A DNA stretch of 50,814 bases from Clostridia bacterium. GTDB taxonomy: Bacteria > Bacillota > Clostridia > Christensenellales > Aristaeellaceae. The translations under genes were made by a program, and so were the position numbers. This document shows, piece by piece, positions 8,447-16,028 of the stretch (positions are counted from its first letter, which is position 1; the number at the start of each line of letters is the position of its first letter). The stretch lies in assembly GCA_017470095.1 (NCBI GenBank), contig JAFUFC010000124.1:1-50814 (forward strand), given 5' to 3'. The notes beneath the pieces were generated by a model, which searched no databases, was not told the origin of the DNA, and saw nothing but the letters and a program-made list of their open reading frames with translations.

Positions 8447-9499
8447 TTACACGTGGTTGCGGGGGTCGCAGGCGTCGGAAAACGCGTTGCCCACCAGGTA
8501 GAACGTAATGGTAATGATGGAAACGATGCCCGCCGGGAACACCAAAAGATAAGGATAATCCAGGAAGAAGGAGCGGGCGTTGCGAAGCAGGATGCCCAGG
8601 GACGGCCGGGACACATCCATGAGGCCCAGGTAGGTCAATGTGGTTTCATAGGCGATGGTGCCCGGGATGGCCAGGGCCAGGCGCAGGATAATCACACTGA
8701 TCAGATAAGGCAGAATGTTGCGCGCCAGAATGCTGCCCACGCTGGTGCCCAAGCAGCGGGAGGCCAGGTTATATTCCCGGTCTCGGTACATGAGCACCAG
8801 GTTACGCACGTTCCGGGCTGTGGCCAGCCAGTTGAAGAAAATCATGGCCAGGGCCATAATCAGGAAGGATTTGCCCACCATCAGGGCGATCAGGGTCATG
8901 TAAATGATCGTGGGCACGTTGTTGACAAAATTATACAGTTCGGTAAAGAACCGGTCCAGCTTCCGCACATAGCCCCACAAAAGGCCGATCACCGTGCCCA
9001 GGATAATTTCTCCCACGGCCACCAGCACCGCCAGCAAAATGGACGTTCGGGTGGCGAACCACACCTGGCACCAGTAATCCCGGCCCATGTTGTCCGTGCC
9101 GAACCAGAATTCCGAATTGGGGCTGGTGAACATCCGGTCGTAATCGATGCGGATGCTCTCAACGGTGTATTTGCTGATGAGTGGTGACACAAATGTGAAA
9201 ATAAAAAGCAGGATGAACACCACCGACATGATCACCGCCGGCTTGTTCCTTAGGAAATTCTGCCACACGCTTTTCCAGTAGGAATAGTTCGAGTAACCGG
9301 TGCGTTCAGCGTCGGACGCTTTATACTCCGCGAATTCAAACAGCTGTTTTTCCGGCATCCGGCTGCGGGACTGGGGATATTCCCGGCCCCTGGGCCGCTC
9401 CTTCTTGGGTTCCTGATCCACCGTATTGTAGTCGATGCTCAGGTCCACCACCGGCTGTTCCAGCTCCTGAACGGATTTGATCTTGTTTTGCTTGCTCAT
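8447..9499 (-). CDS. oppC: Peptide ABC transporter permease, OppC-like
   Basis: The 350-residue protein has a cytoplasmic N-terminal segment of about 80 residues and the OppC_N membrane helix (AVIMSVVFILLFIFTFVSPL). A periplasmic-type loop follows, with the typical FWFGTDNMGRD motif, and then five membrane helices. The EAA-type motif is REYNLASRCLGTSVGSILAR. Its ATG overlaps the TGA of oppB by one base (TGATG), so translation is coupled. The ATPase gene follows 15 bases later. The long charged N-terminal tail (QEPKKERPRGREYPQSRSRM) is unusual compared with the OppC core. Confidence 0.9.
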   Translation of the reverse strand: MSKQNKIKSVQELEQPVVDLSIDYNTVDQEPKKERPRGREYPQSRSRMPEKQLFEFAEYKASDAERTGYSNYSYWKSVWQNFLRNKPAVIMSVVFILLFIFTFVSPLISKYTVESIRIDYDRMFTSPNSEFWFGTDNMGRDYWCQVWFATRTSILLAVLVAVGEIILGTVIGLLWGYVRKLDRFFTELYNFVNNVPTIIYMTLIALMVGKSFLIMALAMIFFNWLATARNVRNLVLMYRDREYNLASRCLGTSVGSILARNILPYLISVIILRLALAIPGTIAYETTLTYLGLMDVSRPSLGILLRNARSFFLDYPYLLVFPAGIVSIITITFYLVGNAFSDACDPRNHV

Positions 9500-10449
9500 C
9501 AGCGCACCTCCCCCTTTCCGGACAGACTGATGCGGGGATCGACCAGCACCATCAGCAGATCGCCCAGCAGCACGCCCACCACGCCCAGCGTGGCGTACAG
9601 CAGCACGCAGCCCTGTACCACGTTGGTATCATAGCGGGAAATAGCGTCCGTCAGCAGCGGGCCCATGCCCGGCACGGAAAAGAACTTTTCTACCAGCAGG
9701 GAGCCGCCCACCGTCATCAGCACGGAATAAGGCAGATACTGGGCCAGGGGCACAAAGGCGTTTTTCAGCACGTGGCGGAACATCACCTGCCGGTCATTCA
9801 ATCCCTTCAGCTTGGCCAGGCGGATGTAATCCTTATTCAATTCATCCACCATGTACCGGCGAGTCCAGAGCATGTAACCGGCAATCGACGTCAGCGTCAG
9901 GCAGGCGATGGGCAGAATCGAGGACTGCTGCACCTTGCGCACCGAATACAGCGAGGGCAGCCCCAGCACCCGGGCGCCGAAAATGAGCACCAGGGAGTAG
10001 GACACCAGCGTGGGCACAGCGTTGATGAACACCGTGTAGCCCGTGCCGACGTGATCGATGGCATGCCCCTTAAACCGTGCTTGCAGCACGCCCAGCACCA
10101 CGCCGATCACCAGCGCGATGCCCAGGGCGGTCAGCCCAATCCGCATGGACACCCCAAACCGGCTGCCGATTACATCCACCACCGGTTTATTGGTCTGGAT
10201 GCGGCGGGACGTGCCCAGGTCAAAGCGCGACAGGCGAACCAGGAAATTGCCCAGCTGAACCAGCGGTGGATCCAGCAGCCCTTCCGCTTCCAGGCGGGAT
10301 TGCTTCTGATCCTCCGTCAGCTTCATCAGTTCATCTTCGCTGAAATAGTAATCCGTGGGCATCAACCGCATCAGCAGGAACACCACCGATACGATCAGCA
10401 AAATCGTGACCACGGATTGCAGCAGGCGTTTTAAGAGATATTTTGCCAC
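9499..10449 (-). CDS. oppB: Peptide ABC transporter permease, OppB-like
   Basis: The 316-residue protein has the standard OppB form: an N-terminal helix (LLQSVVTILLIVSVVFLLMR), an outside loop of normal size and five further membrane helices. The EAA-type loop is DYIRLAKLKGLNDRQVMFRH. This contrasts with the second OppB in the window, which has a huge extra loop. It is separated from oppA by 128 bp containing two hairpins and no promoter that I can see, and is followed by oppC with overlapping stop and start. Confidence 0.9.
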   Translation of the reverse strand: MAKYLLKRLLQSVVTILLIVSVVFLLMRLMPTDYYFSEDELMKLTEDQKQSRLEAEGLLDPPLVQLGNFLVRLSRFDLGTSRRIQTNKPVVDVIGSRFGVSMRIGLTALGIALVIGVVLGVLQARFKGHAIDHVGTGYTVFINAVPTLVSYSLVLIFGARVLGLPSLYSVRKVQQSSILPIACLTLTSIAGYMLWTRRYMVDELNKDYIRLAKLKGLNDRQVMFRHVLKNAFVPLAQYLPYSVLMTVGGSLLVEKFFSVPGMGPLLTDAISRYDTNVVQGCVLLYATLGVVGVLLGDLLMVLVDPRISLSGKGEVR

Positions 10450-10478
10450 GTTTGTTCTCTCCCATACAATAGGTAAAT

Positions 10479-10548
10479 GGGGAGACTCCGTTGTAGGGAG
10501 CCTCCCCCCGTTTCCCGCGCCGGGTGCCTCGCTGGACGCCGGCGCGGG
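10479..10548 (-). other. Two hairpins between oppA and oppB (system 1)
   Basis: Read on the minus strand, the mRNA would form CCCGCGCCGG (10514-10523) with CCGGCGCGGG (10539-10548), then an 11-base stem with one mismatch (10497-10507 with 10479-10489). No T-run follows either one. Such stems after a binding-protein gene commonly stabilise its mRNA or dampen read-through, giving more binding protein than permease. That role is inferred from position and symmetry. Confidence 0.55.
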
Positions 10549-10577
10549 GATGATTCAGTTGATCTTTCTCAGGAAAA

Positions 10578-12482
10578 TTATTGAGCGGCGGCGAAAGCGG
10601 CGTAATCTTCGCTGGTGTAGATCTGATCATTGGTTTCCCAGTTCACGTAGCGGTAGGTCTGGGAACCATAGGGGCTGTACACCCGGGTGTAGTCGTTGAT
10701 GCAGGTCAGCTCCCACTGCACATCGTAGTAGATGGGCACGCACAGCGCATGCTCCAGGAAGTATGCTTCAGCCTTGGCGAAGGCGTCGTAACGAGCGTCG
10801 TCGTCATCGGTGATGGCGTGGGCCGCGTTGGTCAGATCGGTGAATTCCTTGTACACAGCGATCAGGTTTTCATCGGTGGCATTGTTGGCGAAGGAGTAGG
10901 TCACGGTGTAGTACGCGCTGTCCTCGCCGTAGGTTTCCTGGCTCAGGAAGTTGATGGGATCGCCGAAGTCAGCGCCCCAGCCGTTGATGTAGATGGAAGC
11001 CTTGTGCAGGGCAGCCACTTCCTTGGCAATGCTGGAAACATAGGTGTTGATGTTCAGCACAGCGAAGTCATCCCCGAAGTAATCGGAAATGGTCTGCTTG
11101 AGGGCGTTGGCCCGATCCAGCTGGGTCTGGTCGCCGCCGGCGATGTAGTAATCGATGCTGACGGGGAAGGTGACGCCCGCGGCCGTCAGTTCTTCCTTGG
11201 CCTGGGCTTTCAGGGCAGCAGCCTTGTCAGCGTCATAGCGCATGTAGGTGTCGGAAGCATAGGACAGGCCCTGAGCGGCCACGACCATGGCGGCATAATC
11301 GGTGCCGTCAGACTTACCGGCCACGTTGTTGGCGGAATAAGCGTAGTTCACACAGGCCAGGGGGTTGATGGCGTTGATGGTGCGCAGATACTGGGTCAGA
11401 TCCAGGCCATAATAGAACAGCTGACGGAAAGCTTCGTTGGCCACAGCCTTGTTCCAGTTTTCATCGGCGGTACCATCTTCAAACAGCTTGTCAAAGTTGA
11501 AGTGAATCTGATAGGAATACTTGGTGGGACGAGCTTCCACCAGGTTCTTATAGAACTCGTTGGAGGGATTGTTGCTGATAATGTTCAGGTTGGAGGGGGA
11601 CAGGGTGGCGTGATCCAGTTCGCCAGTCTGGAAGAGCTGGTAAGCGGCGTCCTGGGATTCGATCATCTTGATGATGACGCGCTCGAACCGCTTATGGCCC
11701 TCGGTATCGTTGGCATAGAAGTATTCGGGGTTCTGCTTGAACACCTTTTCATTGCCGGCGGTGAAGGATTCGATGATGTAGGGGCCGGTGTACCAGATGG
11801 TGGCGGGCTCAGCAGCTTTGTAGCCATCCACGCCGATTTCGGCGATCAGCTCGGGGGACAGGGGATAGAAGCTGGTGTAGGTGCACACGGTGGGGAAGTA
11901 GCTCATGGGATAGGTGGCGGTGTATACCAAAGTCAGATCATCCTCTGCTTTGACACCCACCATTTCCGCGAATTTGCCGTCGGCGGTCAGGGCCTTGGCG
12001 GCTTCTTCGCCTTCCGCGGCGGCCAGTTCCTTGGTGTACTCATAGTATTCCTTGGCGCCCTTGACCATCTGGAAGGGCATCGAAGTGTTGGTGCCGTTGT
12101 TCTTGGAGAAGTTCACGACCCATTCCATGGCGGTGACCCAGTCGGAGGCCTTCACATCGGCCTTCACAGTGCCATTCTGGTCCACCCACTTCATGCCCTC
12201 GTTGAGCTTGAAGGTCCAGGTGGCGCCGCCGTCTTCGCTGTACCATTCCTTGGCGGCCGCGGGGATCAGTTCGCCCTTGTTGTTGTTGGTGAGCAAGCCG
12301 TCCACCAGGTTGACCATAACGTTGTTATCCACAGCCTTCTGGGACATCAATACGTTCCAGGTCTCGATTTCACGGCTCTGGGTTTCATAGGTATGCAGTT
12401 CCTTAATTTCATCCGCGCTTGCGAACGAGGCAACGGACAGGATCATGACCATCGCCAACACGAAGGAAAGCAGCTTTTTCAT
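10578..12482 (-). CDS. oppA: Peptide ABC transporter substrate-binding protein, OppA-like
   Basis: The 634-residue protein belongs to the SBP_bac_5 family (oligopeptide/dipeptide-binding type). Residues 1-23 are a signal peptide ending FASA-DE; there is no cysteine lipobox. The mature part shows typical stretches such as NVMVNLVDGLLTNNNKGELI, ETWNVLMSQKAVDNN near the start and ADFGDPINFLSQ near the end. The start has GAGGAGG spaced nine bases away. It is the first gene of a four-gene operon with its own strong promoter. It should capture peptides outside the membrane and hand them to OppB/OppC. How it is retained at the surface without a lipid anchor is not evident. Confidence 0.92.
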   Translation of the reverse strand: MKKLLSFVLAMVMILSVASFASADEIKELHTYETQSREIETWNVLMSQKAVDNNVMVNLVDGLLTNNNKGELIPAAAKEWYSEDGGATWTFKLNEGMKWVDQNGTVKADVKASDWVTAMEWVVNFSKNNGTNTSMPFQMVKGAKEYYEYTKELAAAEGEEAAKALTADGKFAEMVGVKAEDDLTLVYTATYPMSYFPTVCTYTSFYPLSPELIAEIGVDGYKAAEPATIWYTGPYIIESFTAGNEKVFKQNPEYFYANDTEGHKRFERVIIKMIESQDAAYQLFQTGELDHATLSPSNLNIISNNPSNEFYKNLVEARPTKYSYQIHFNFDKLFEDGTADENWNKAVANEAFRQLFYYGLDLTQYLRTINAINPLACVNYAYSANNVAGKSDGTDYAAMVVAAQGLSYASDTYMRYDADKAAALKAQAKEELTAAGVTFPVSIDYYIAGGDQTQLDRANALKQTISDYFGDDFAVLNINTYVSSIAKEVAALHKASIYINGWGADFGDPINFLSQETYGEDSAYYTVTYSFANNATDENLIAVYKEFTDLTNAAHAITDDDDARYDAFAKAEAYFLEHALCVPIYYDVQWELTCINDYTRVYSPYGSQTYRYVNWETNDQIYTSEDYAAFAAAQ

Positions 12483-12511
12483 GTTCAGTTCCTCCTCAAT
12501 TGTATTACACC

Positions 12512-12559
12512 TTCAACGATGTATGTTGAATTATAACCTGCCCTTCCTCCTACCGTCAA
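12512..12559 (-). promoter_or_regulatory. Promoter of oppA (system 1) with inverted repeat at +1
   Basis: On the minus strand TTGACG (12554-12559) and TATAAT (12530-12535) are separated by 18 bp. The inverted repeat TTCAAC (12512-12517) - seven bases - GTTGAA (12525-12530) lies directly at the expected transcription start. It could be an operator or a 5'-terminal RNA stem-loop. Confidence 0.75.
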
Positions 12560-12666
12560 GCAAAAAACACTTTAAAAACAATTATTATGCAATTTTCTCC
12601 CGTTTTTTTCTCTAGATTCCATCAATTTGAATTTTTTTATGCTTAAAAATGCATTTTTCGCAGTGC

Positions 12667-12695
12667 TTGCTTTTTCCCGCCGATATGTGTATCAT
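12667..12695 (+). promoter_or_regulatory. Promoter of the small membrane protein gene
   Basis: TTGCTT (12667-12672) and TATCAT (12690-12695) are separated by 17 bp, 22 bases before the start codon at 12718. It is divergent from the oppA promoter at about 110 bp distance; the DNA between is A/T-rich and otherwise featureless. Confidence 0.6.
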
Positions 12696-12717
12696 AAAGC
12701 GGAAGGGAGATGAACGA

Positions 12718-13131
12718 ATGAAAAAATGGCGGAGCATATGGCAGCGTTACATGCTGCGTCCCTTCCTATATATGGCCTTTTCCCGGTTGATGGTGAGCCT
12801 GGCCGCAGTGCTGCTGGCAAACTTTTTCCTCTCCCCCGCCGCCGGGAGGAGCTTAAAATCCACCCTGTTTTTGCTGTGCGGCGTGCTCTTTGCCGCCCTG
12901 GCATGGATTGCTTTTTTGCGGCTGGACGGCGCCCATTTGCCCCAGGCCCTGATGCTGCGGTTCAATCCGGGCAAAAAGCCCAAAAAGCAAACCGGCGACA
13001 TCATTGATTTCATTGATGAAGAACCGCGGATCGCATTTGAAGATCTGGATGATGAAGAAAAGGACGCGTGCATCCTGGGGGCAAATCTGATCTGCTGCGG
13101 GATCTACTTGGTGGTTTCCCTGGTGGTATGA
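12718..13131 (+). CDS. Small hypothetical membrane protein
   Basis: I do not recognise this 137-residue protein. It has a basic start, two hydrophobic segments near residues 18-36 (AFSRLMVSLAAVLLANFF) and 46-64 (LFLLCGVLFAALAWIAFLRL), a cytoplasmic-type stretch with GKKPKKQTGD and a very acidic run (FEDLDDEEKDA). It ends in a third hydrophobic helix that stops right at the C terminus. The ATG is preceded by GGAAGGGAG. It is monocistronic, with a promoter upstream and a bidirectional terminator about 120 bp downstream. No function can be given. Confidence 0.6.
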   Translation: MKKWRSIWQRYMLRPFLYMAFSRLMVSLAAVLLANFFLSPAAGRSLKSTLFLLCGVLFAALAWIAFLRLDGAHLPQALMLRFNPGKKPKKQTGDIIDFIDEEPRIAFEDLDDEEKDACILGANLICCGIYLVVSLVV

Positions 13132-13139
13132 AGCGCCGC

Positions 13140-13220
13140 GGAGCCTCGTTGCTCCAGCAGGGCACGCCCATCGCGAATGAACGCCGCCTGGTATTACCAG
13201 GCGCGGATATCATTCGCCCC
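13140..13220 (+). repeat. Cluster of short inverted repeats
   Basis: This noncoding stretch after the small membrane gene holds GGAGC/GCTCC (13140-13144, 13151-13155) and CGCCTGG/CCAGGCG (13185-13191, 13197-13203). A GCGGATATCATTCG string follows, resembling the centre of the hairpin at 15922-15952. It may be a decayed member of a dispersed hairpin family. Confidence 0.35.
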
Positions 13221-13252
13221 AAATCATGCGCCATAATCGGCAATCTCCATAC

Positions 13253-13295
13253 AAAAACCACTTCGCCCCGTCATGGAAGCGAAGTGGTTTTTTTC
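13253..13295. terminator. Bidirectional terminator between converging genes
   Basis: A perfect 14 bp stem (13253-13266 with 13279-13292) has a 12-base loop. A-runs on the left arm and T-runs on the right arm give a U-tract in both directions. It separates the plus-strand membrane protein gene from the minus-strand glycogen phosphorylase gene, whose stop is at 13323. Confidence 0.92.
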
Positions 13296-13322
13296 ACAAT
13301 CAGGCCGTCAGGCCGTTGCTGT

Positions 13323-15749
13323 TTATTTCAGGTGCCAAATTTTCTCGTTGTATTCCCGGATGGTGCGATCAGAGGAGAAAATGCCGGAGCAGGCGGTATT
13401 GGTGATCGCCATGTGCAGCCATTTTTCCTTGTTCTGGTAATCGGCGTCGATACGGCGCTGGGCCATCGAGTAAGAGCCAAAATCCTTCAGCACAAAGTAG
13501 GGATCGGAGAAGAGCAAGTTATGGTAAATATCCTGCAGGGCGGCGGGGTTATCAGGGAACAGGGTGCCATCAATGATCTGCAGCAGGGCCCGGCGCAATT
13601 CGGCGTTGTTCTCATAGATATGCATAGGAGAATAATTGCCCTCCCGATACAGATCGCTGACGGTGTCCGCTCGCATGCCGAAGATATAGATATTGTCGTT
13701 GCCCACCTGCTCATACATTTCCACGTTGGCACCATCCATGGTGCCGATAGTGACCGCGCCGTTCATCATGAATTTCATGTTGCCGGTGCCGCTGGCTTCC
13801 TTGCCGGCGGTGGAAAGCTGCTCGCTCACATCCGTAGCGGGAATCAGCCGCTCGGCGGCGGACACGCAGTAGTTTTCCAAGAACACCACCCGCAGGTACT
13901 TCTTGGCCCGGGGGCTGGCGTCGATCAGCTTGCTGATGGCGATGATCATTTTGATGATCTGCTTGGCCATGTAGTAGCCGGGGCTGGCCTTGGCGCCGAA
14001 CACGAACACCCGGGGCGTCATGGTGAAGTTAGGATCGTCCATGATGCGGTTGTAGAGCACCATGATATGGAGGGCGTTGAGCAGCTGGCGCTTGTATTCA
14101 TGCAGCCGCTTGGCCTGCACATCCAGCATGAAATCAGGATCGATGCTCATTTTCTGGTTCTGCATCAGGAAATTGGAGAATAGCTCCTTATTCTGGCGCT
14201 TCACCTTGGCAAACGCGTCCTGGAAAGCCGGGTCATCCCGGTATTTGAGCAGTTCCTTCAGCTTTTCCGGCTCCCGCACCCAGCCGTCGCCAATGGTGTC
14301 GTTCAGCAGGGTACGCAGGCCGTCGTTGCAGCTCATCAGCCAGCGGCGATGGGTGATGCCGTTGGTGATGGCGGAAAATTTCTTGGGCGAGAATTCATAA
14401 TAATCCCGGAAGGTATCCTGCTTGAGGATTTCGCCGTGGAGCTGGCTCACGCCGTTGACCGAATAGCTCATGGCCACGCACAGGTTGGCCATGTGCACCT
14501 GGTTATAGGCGGTAACGGCCATGCGGGCAATGCGGGGATCGGCCCCGTTGTGGAAGTGATCGGCCAACCGGGCGCAGACCCGGCGATTGATCTCCTGGAG
14601 AATCATATAAATGCGGGGCAGCAGGCTGCGCATCATATCCTCAGGCCATTTTTCCAGCGCTTCACTCATAACGGTGTGGTTGGTGTAGGCCACGGTGTGC
14701 TGCACGATGTAGGAAGCTTCCTCCCAGCCCAGGCCCTCCTGGTCCATCAAGATGCGCATCAATTCGGGAATCGCCAGGCCCGGATGAGTGTCGTTGATGT
14801 GGATGGTAATCTTCTCCGGCAGCTTCATGAAATCATTGCCGAAGCGGCGTTTGAAATCCTTGATGGCATACTGCAAAGTGGCGCTGGTAAAGAAATAGTG
14901 CTGCTTGAGGCGAAGTTCCTTGCCTTCCCGGTGATTATCCTCCGGATAGAGCACCTTGCTGATCACGGCAGCCAGCTCCTGCTCCTGCATAGCCTTGGAA
15001 TAATTGCCGCTGTTGAAGGTGGACAAATCCATCTGCTTGGGGCTGCGGGCACGCCACATACGCAGGGTATTCACCGTTTCGCAGTCATAACCGCACACGG
15101 GCATATCGTAGGGCACGGCTTCCACCGTGCGGTAATCTTTGTGGATAAACTGCATTTTGCCGTTGGCCTGGGTTTCTTCCACATAGCCGCCAAAATGCAC
15201 CTGGCAGGTATCTTCCATATCCGGCACTTCCCACACGTTGCCGTTTTCCAGCCAAGCATCGGGCACTTCCACCTGCTGGCCGTCAATAATCTTCTGGCGG
15301 AACAAGCCGTATTCATACCTTATGGTGCAGCCCATGGCGGGCAGGGACAGGGAAGCCAGGCTGTCCATAAAGCAGGCGGCCAAACGACCCAGACCGCCGT
15401 TGCCCAGGCCCGGTTCCGGCTCTTCCTTGAGGATCTCACGCCAGTTGATGCCCAGTTCATCCAGGGCCTGGCGGTAGGTATCGTTGGAACACAGGTTCAA
15501 AATATTGCAGTGCAGGCTGCGGCCTGTCAAGAATTCCACAGACAGGTAATACAGCCGCTTGCCGGTGGATTTTTTGTCCTTCTCCCGGTAGGCCACCCAC
15601 TTTTGCATGATCTGGTCCCGCACGGTGGACGCCACGGCATAGTACACCTGCTGCTCCGTGGCGTCGGCCAGGGTGCGGCCGTTGTACCGCTGCAATTTGC
15701 CCAGAATGGATTGCTTGATGGATTCTTTATCGAATTGCGTAGTCGGCAT
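13323..15749 (-). CDS. glgP: Glycogen/starch phosphorylase, copy 1
   Basis: This is an 808-residue GT35 phosphorylase of normal family length. It cleaves alpha-1,4-glucan with phosphate to give glucose-1-phosphate in the cytoplasm. Visible family blocks include LGNGGLGRLAACFMDSLASL and the C-terminal pyridoxal-phosphate region EASGTGNMKFMMNGAVTIGT with the binding lysine. VQAKRLHEYKRQLLNALHI and YNVSWAEK-like ENYCVSAAERLIPATDVSEQ are also present. The start is the ATG with AGAGGAGG upstream; longer in-frame starts precede the promoter. It has its own promoter and is separated from the LacI-controlled operon by a terminator, so it is probably regulated independently of copy 2. Confidence 0.95.
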   Translation of the reverse strand: MPTTQFDKESIKQSILGKLQRYNGRTLADATEQQVYYAVASTVRDQIMQKWVAYREKDKKSTGKRLYYLSVEFLTGRSLHCNILNLCSNDTYRQALDELGINWREILKEEPEPGLGNGGLGRLAACFMDSLASLSLPAMGCTIRYEYGLFRQKIIDGQQVEVPDAWLENGNVWEVPDMEDTCQVHFGGYVEETQANGKMQFIHKDYRTVEAVPYDMPVCGYDCETVNTLRMWRARSPKQMDLSTFNSGNYSKAMQEQELAAVISKVLYPEDNHREGKELRLKQHYFFTSATLQYAIKDFKRRFGNDFMKLPEKITIHINDTHPGLAIPELMRILMDQEGLGWEEASYIVQHTVAYTNHTVMSEALEKWPEDMMRSLLPRIYMILQEINRRVCARLADHFHNGADPRIARMAVTAYNQVHMANLCVAMSYSVNGVSQLHGEILKQDTFRDYYEFSPKKFSAITNGITHRRWLMSCNDGLRTLLNDTIGDGWVREPEKLKELLKYRDDPAFQDAFAKVKRQNKELFSNFLMQNQKMSIDPDFMLDVQAKRLHEYKRQLLNALHIMVLYNRIMDDPNFTMTPRVFVFGAKASPGYYMAKQIIKMIIAISKLIDASPRAKKYLRVVFLENYCVSAAERLIPATDVSEQLSTAGKEASGTGNMKFMMNGAVTIGTMDGANVEMYEQVGNDNIYIFGMRADTVSDLYREGNYSPMHIYENNAELRRALLQIIDGTLFPDNPAALQDIYHNLLFSDPYFVLKDFGSYSMAQRRIDADYQNKEKWLHMAITNTACSGIFSSDRTIREYNEKIWHLK

Positions 15750-15807
15750 AAAACGCTGCCTCCTCTTTCTGAATTGCGAAAAATCGTGAAAAACACACGA
15801 ACAATTT

Positions 15808-15836
15808 ATTTTATCACGTTTCTTTTTATTCGTCCA
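15808..15836 (-). promoter_or_regulatory. Promoter of glycogen phosphorylase copy 1
   Basis: On the minus strand TGGACG (15831-15836, four of six consensus bases) and TAAAAT (15808-15813) are separated by 17 bp. The leader then holds a short inverted repeat TCGTG/CACGA (15784-15788, 15796-15800). The -35 is weak, suggesting activation or modest expression. Confidence 0.5.
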
Positions 15837-15849
15837 TAGGGAAATTGGT

Positions 15850-15879
15850 GAAAAAATCATGGAGCCCCGCAGGGGCTCC
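15850..15879 (-). terminator. Terminator after the lacI-malQ-glgP operon
   Basis: GGAGCCCC (minus strand, 15872-15879) pairs perfectly with GGGGCTCC (15861-15868) over a three-base loop. ATGATTTTTTC follows. It lies about 150 bp after the stop of phosphorylase copy 2 and just before the promoter of copy 1. Confidence 0.75.
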
Positions 15880-15921
15880 GCGCCCATCCTGCGGATGATG
15901 ATTGGCAAAGCATACAAGCAA

Positions 15922-15952
15922 TGCAGGGGGCGGATATCATCCGTCCCCTGCA
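15922..15952. repeat. Near-perfect 31 bp palindrome
   Basis: Two 14-base arms starting TGCAGGGG are joined by a three-base centre, with a single G-T pair. It lies in the noncoding gap between the two phosphorylase genes. The GCGGATATCAT core also occurs at 13202-13213. It has no T-run and so is unlikely to terminate transcription; a dispersed hairpin repeat is my reading. Confidence 0.5.
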
Positions 15953-16028
15953 ATTCCTTGATTTTTCTGAGGTTCCAGGTATGTGCCGGTTTGCTGCTTT
16001 TCGGTCCGATGCTGACAGCCCCTATGCA

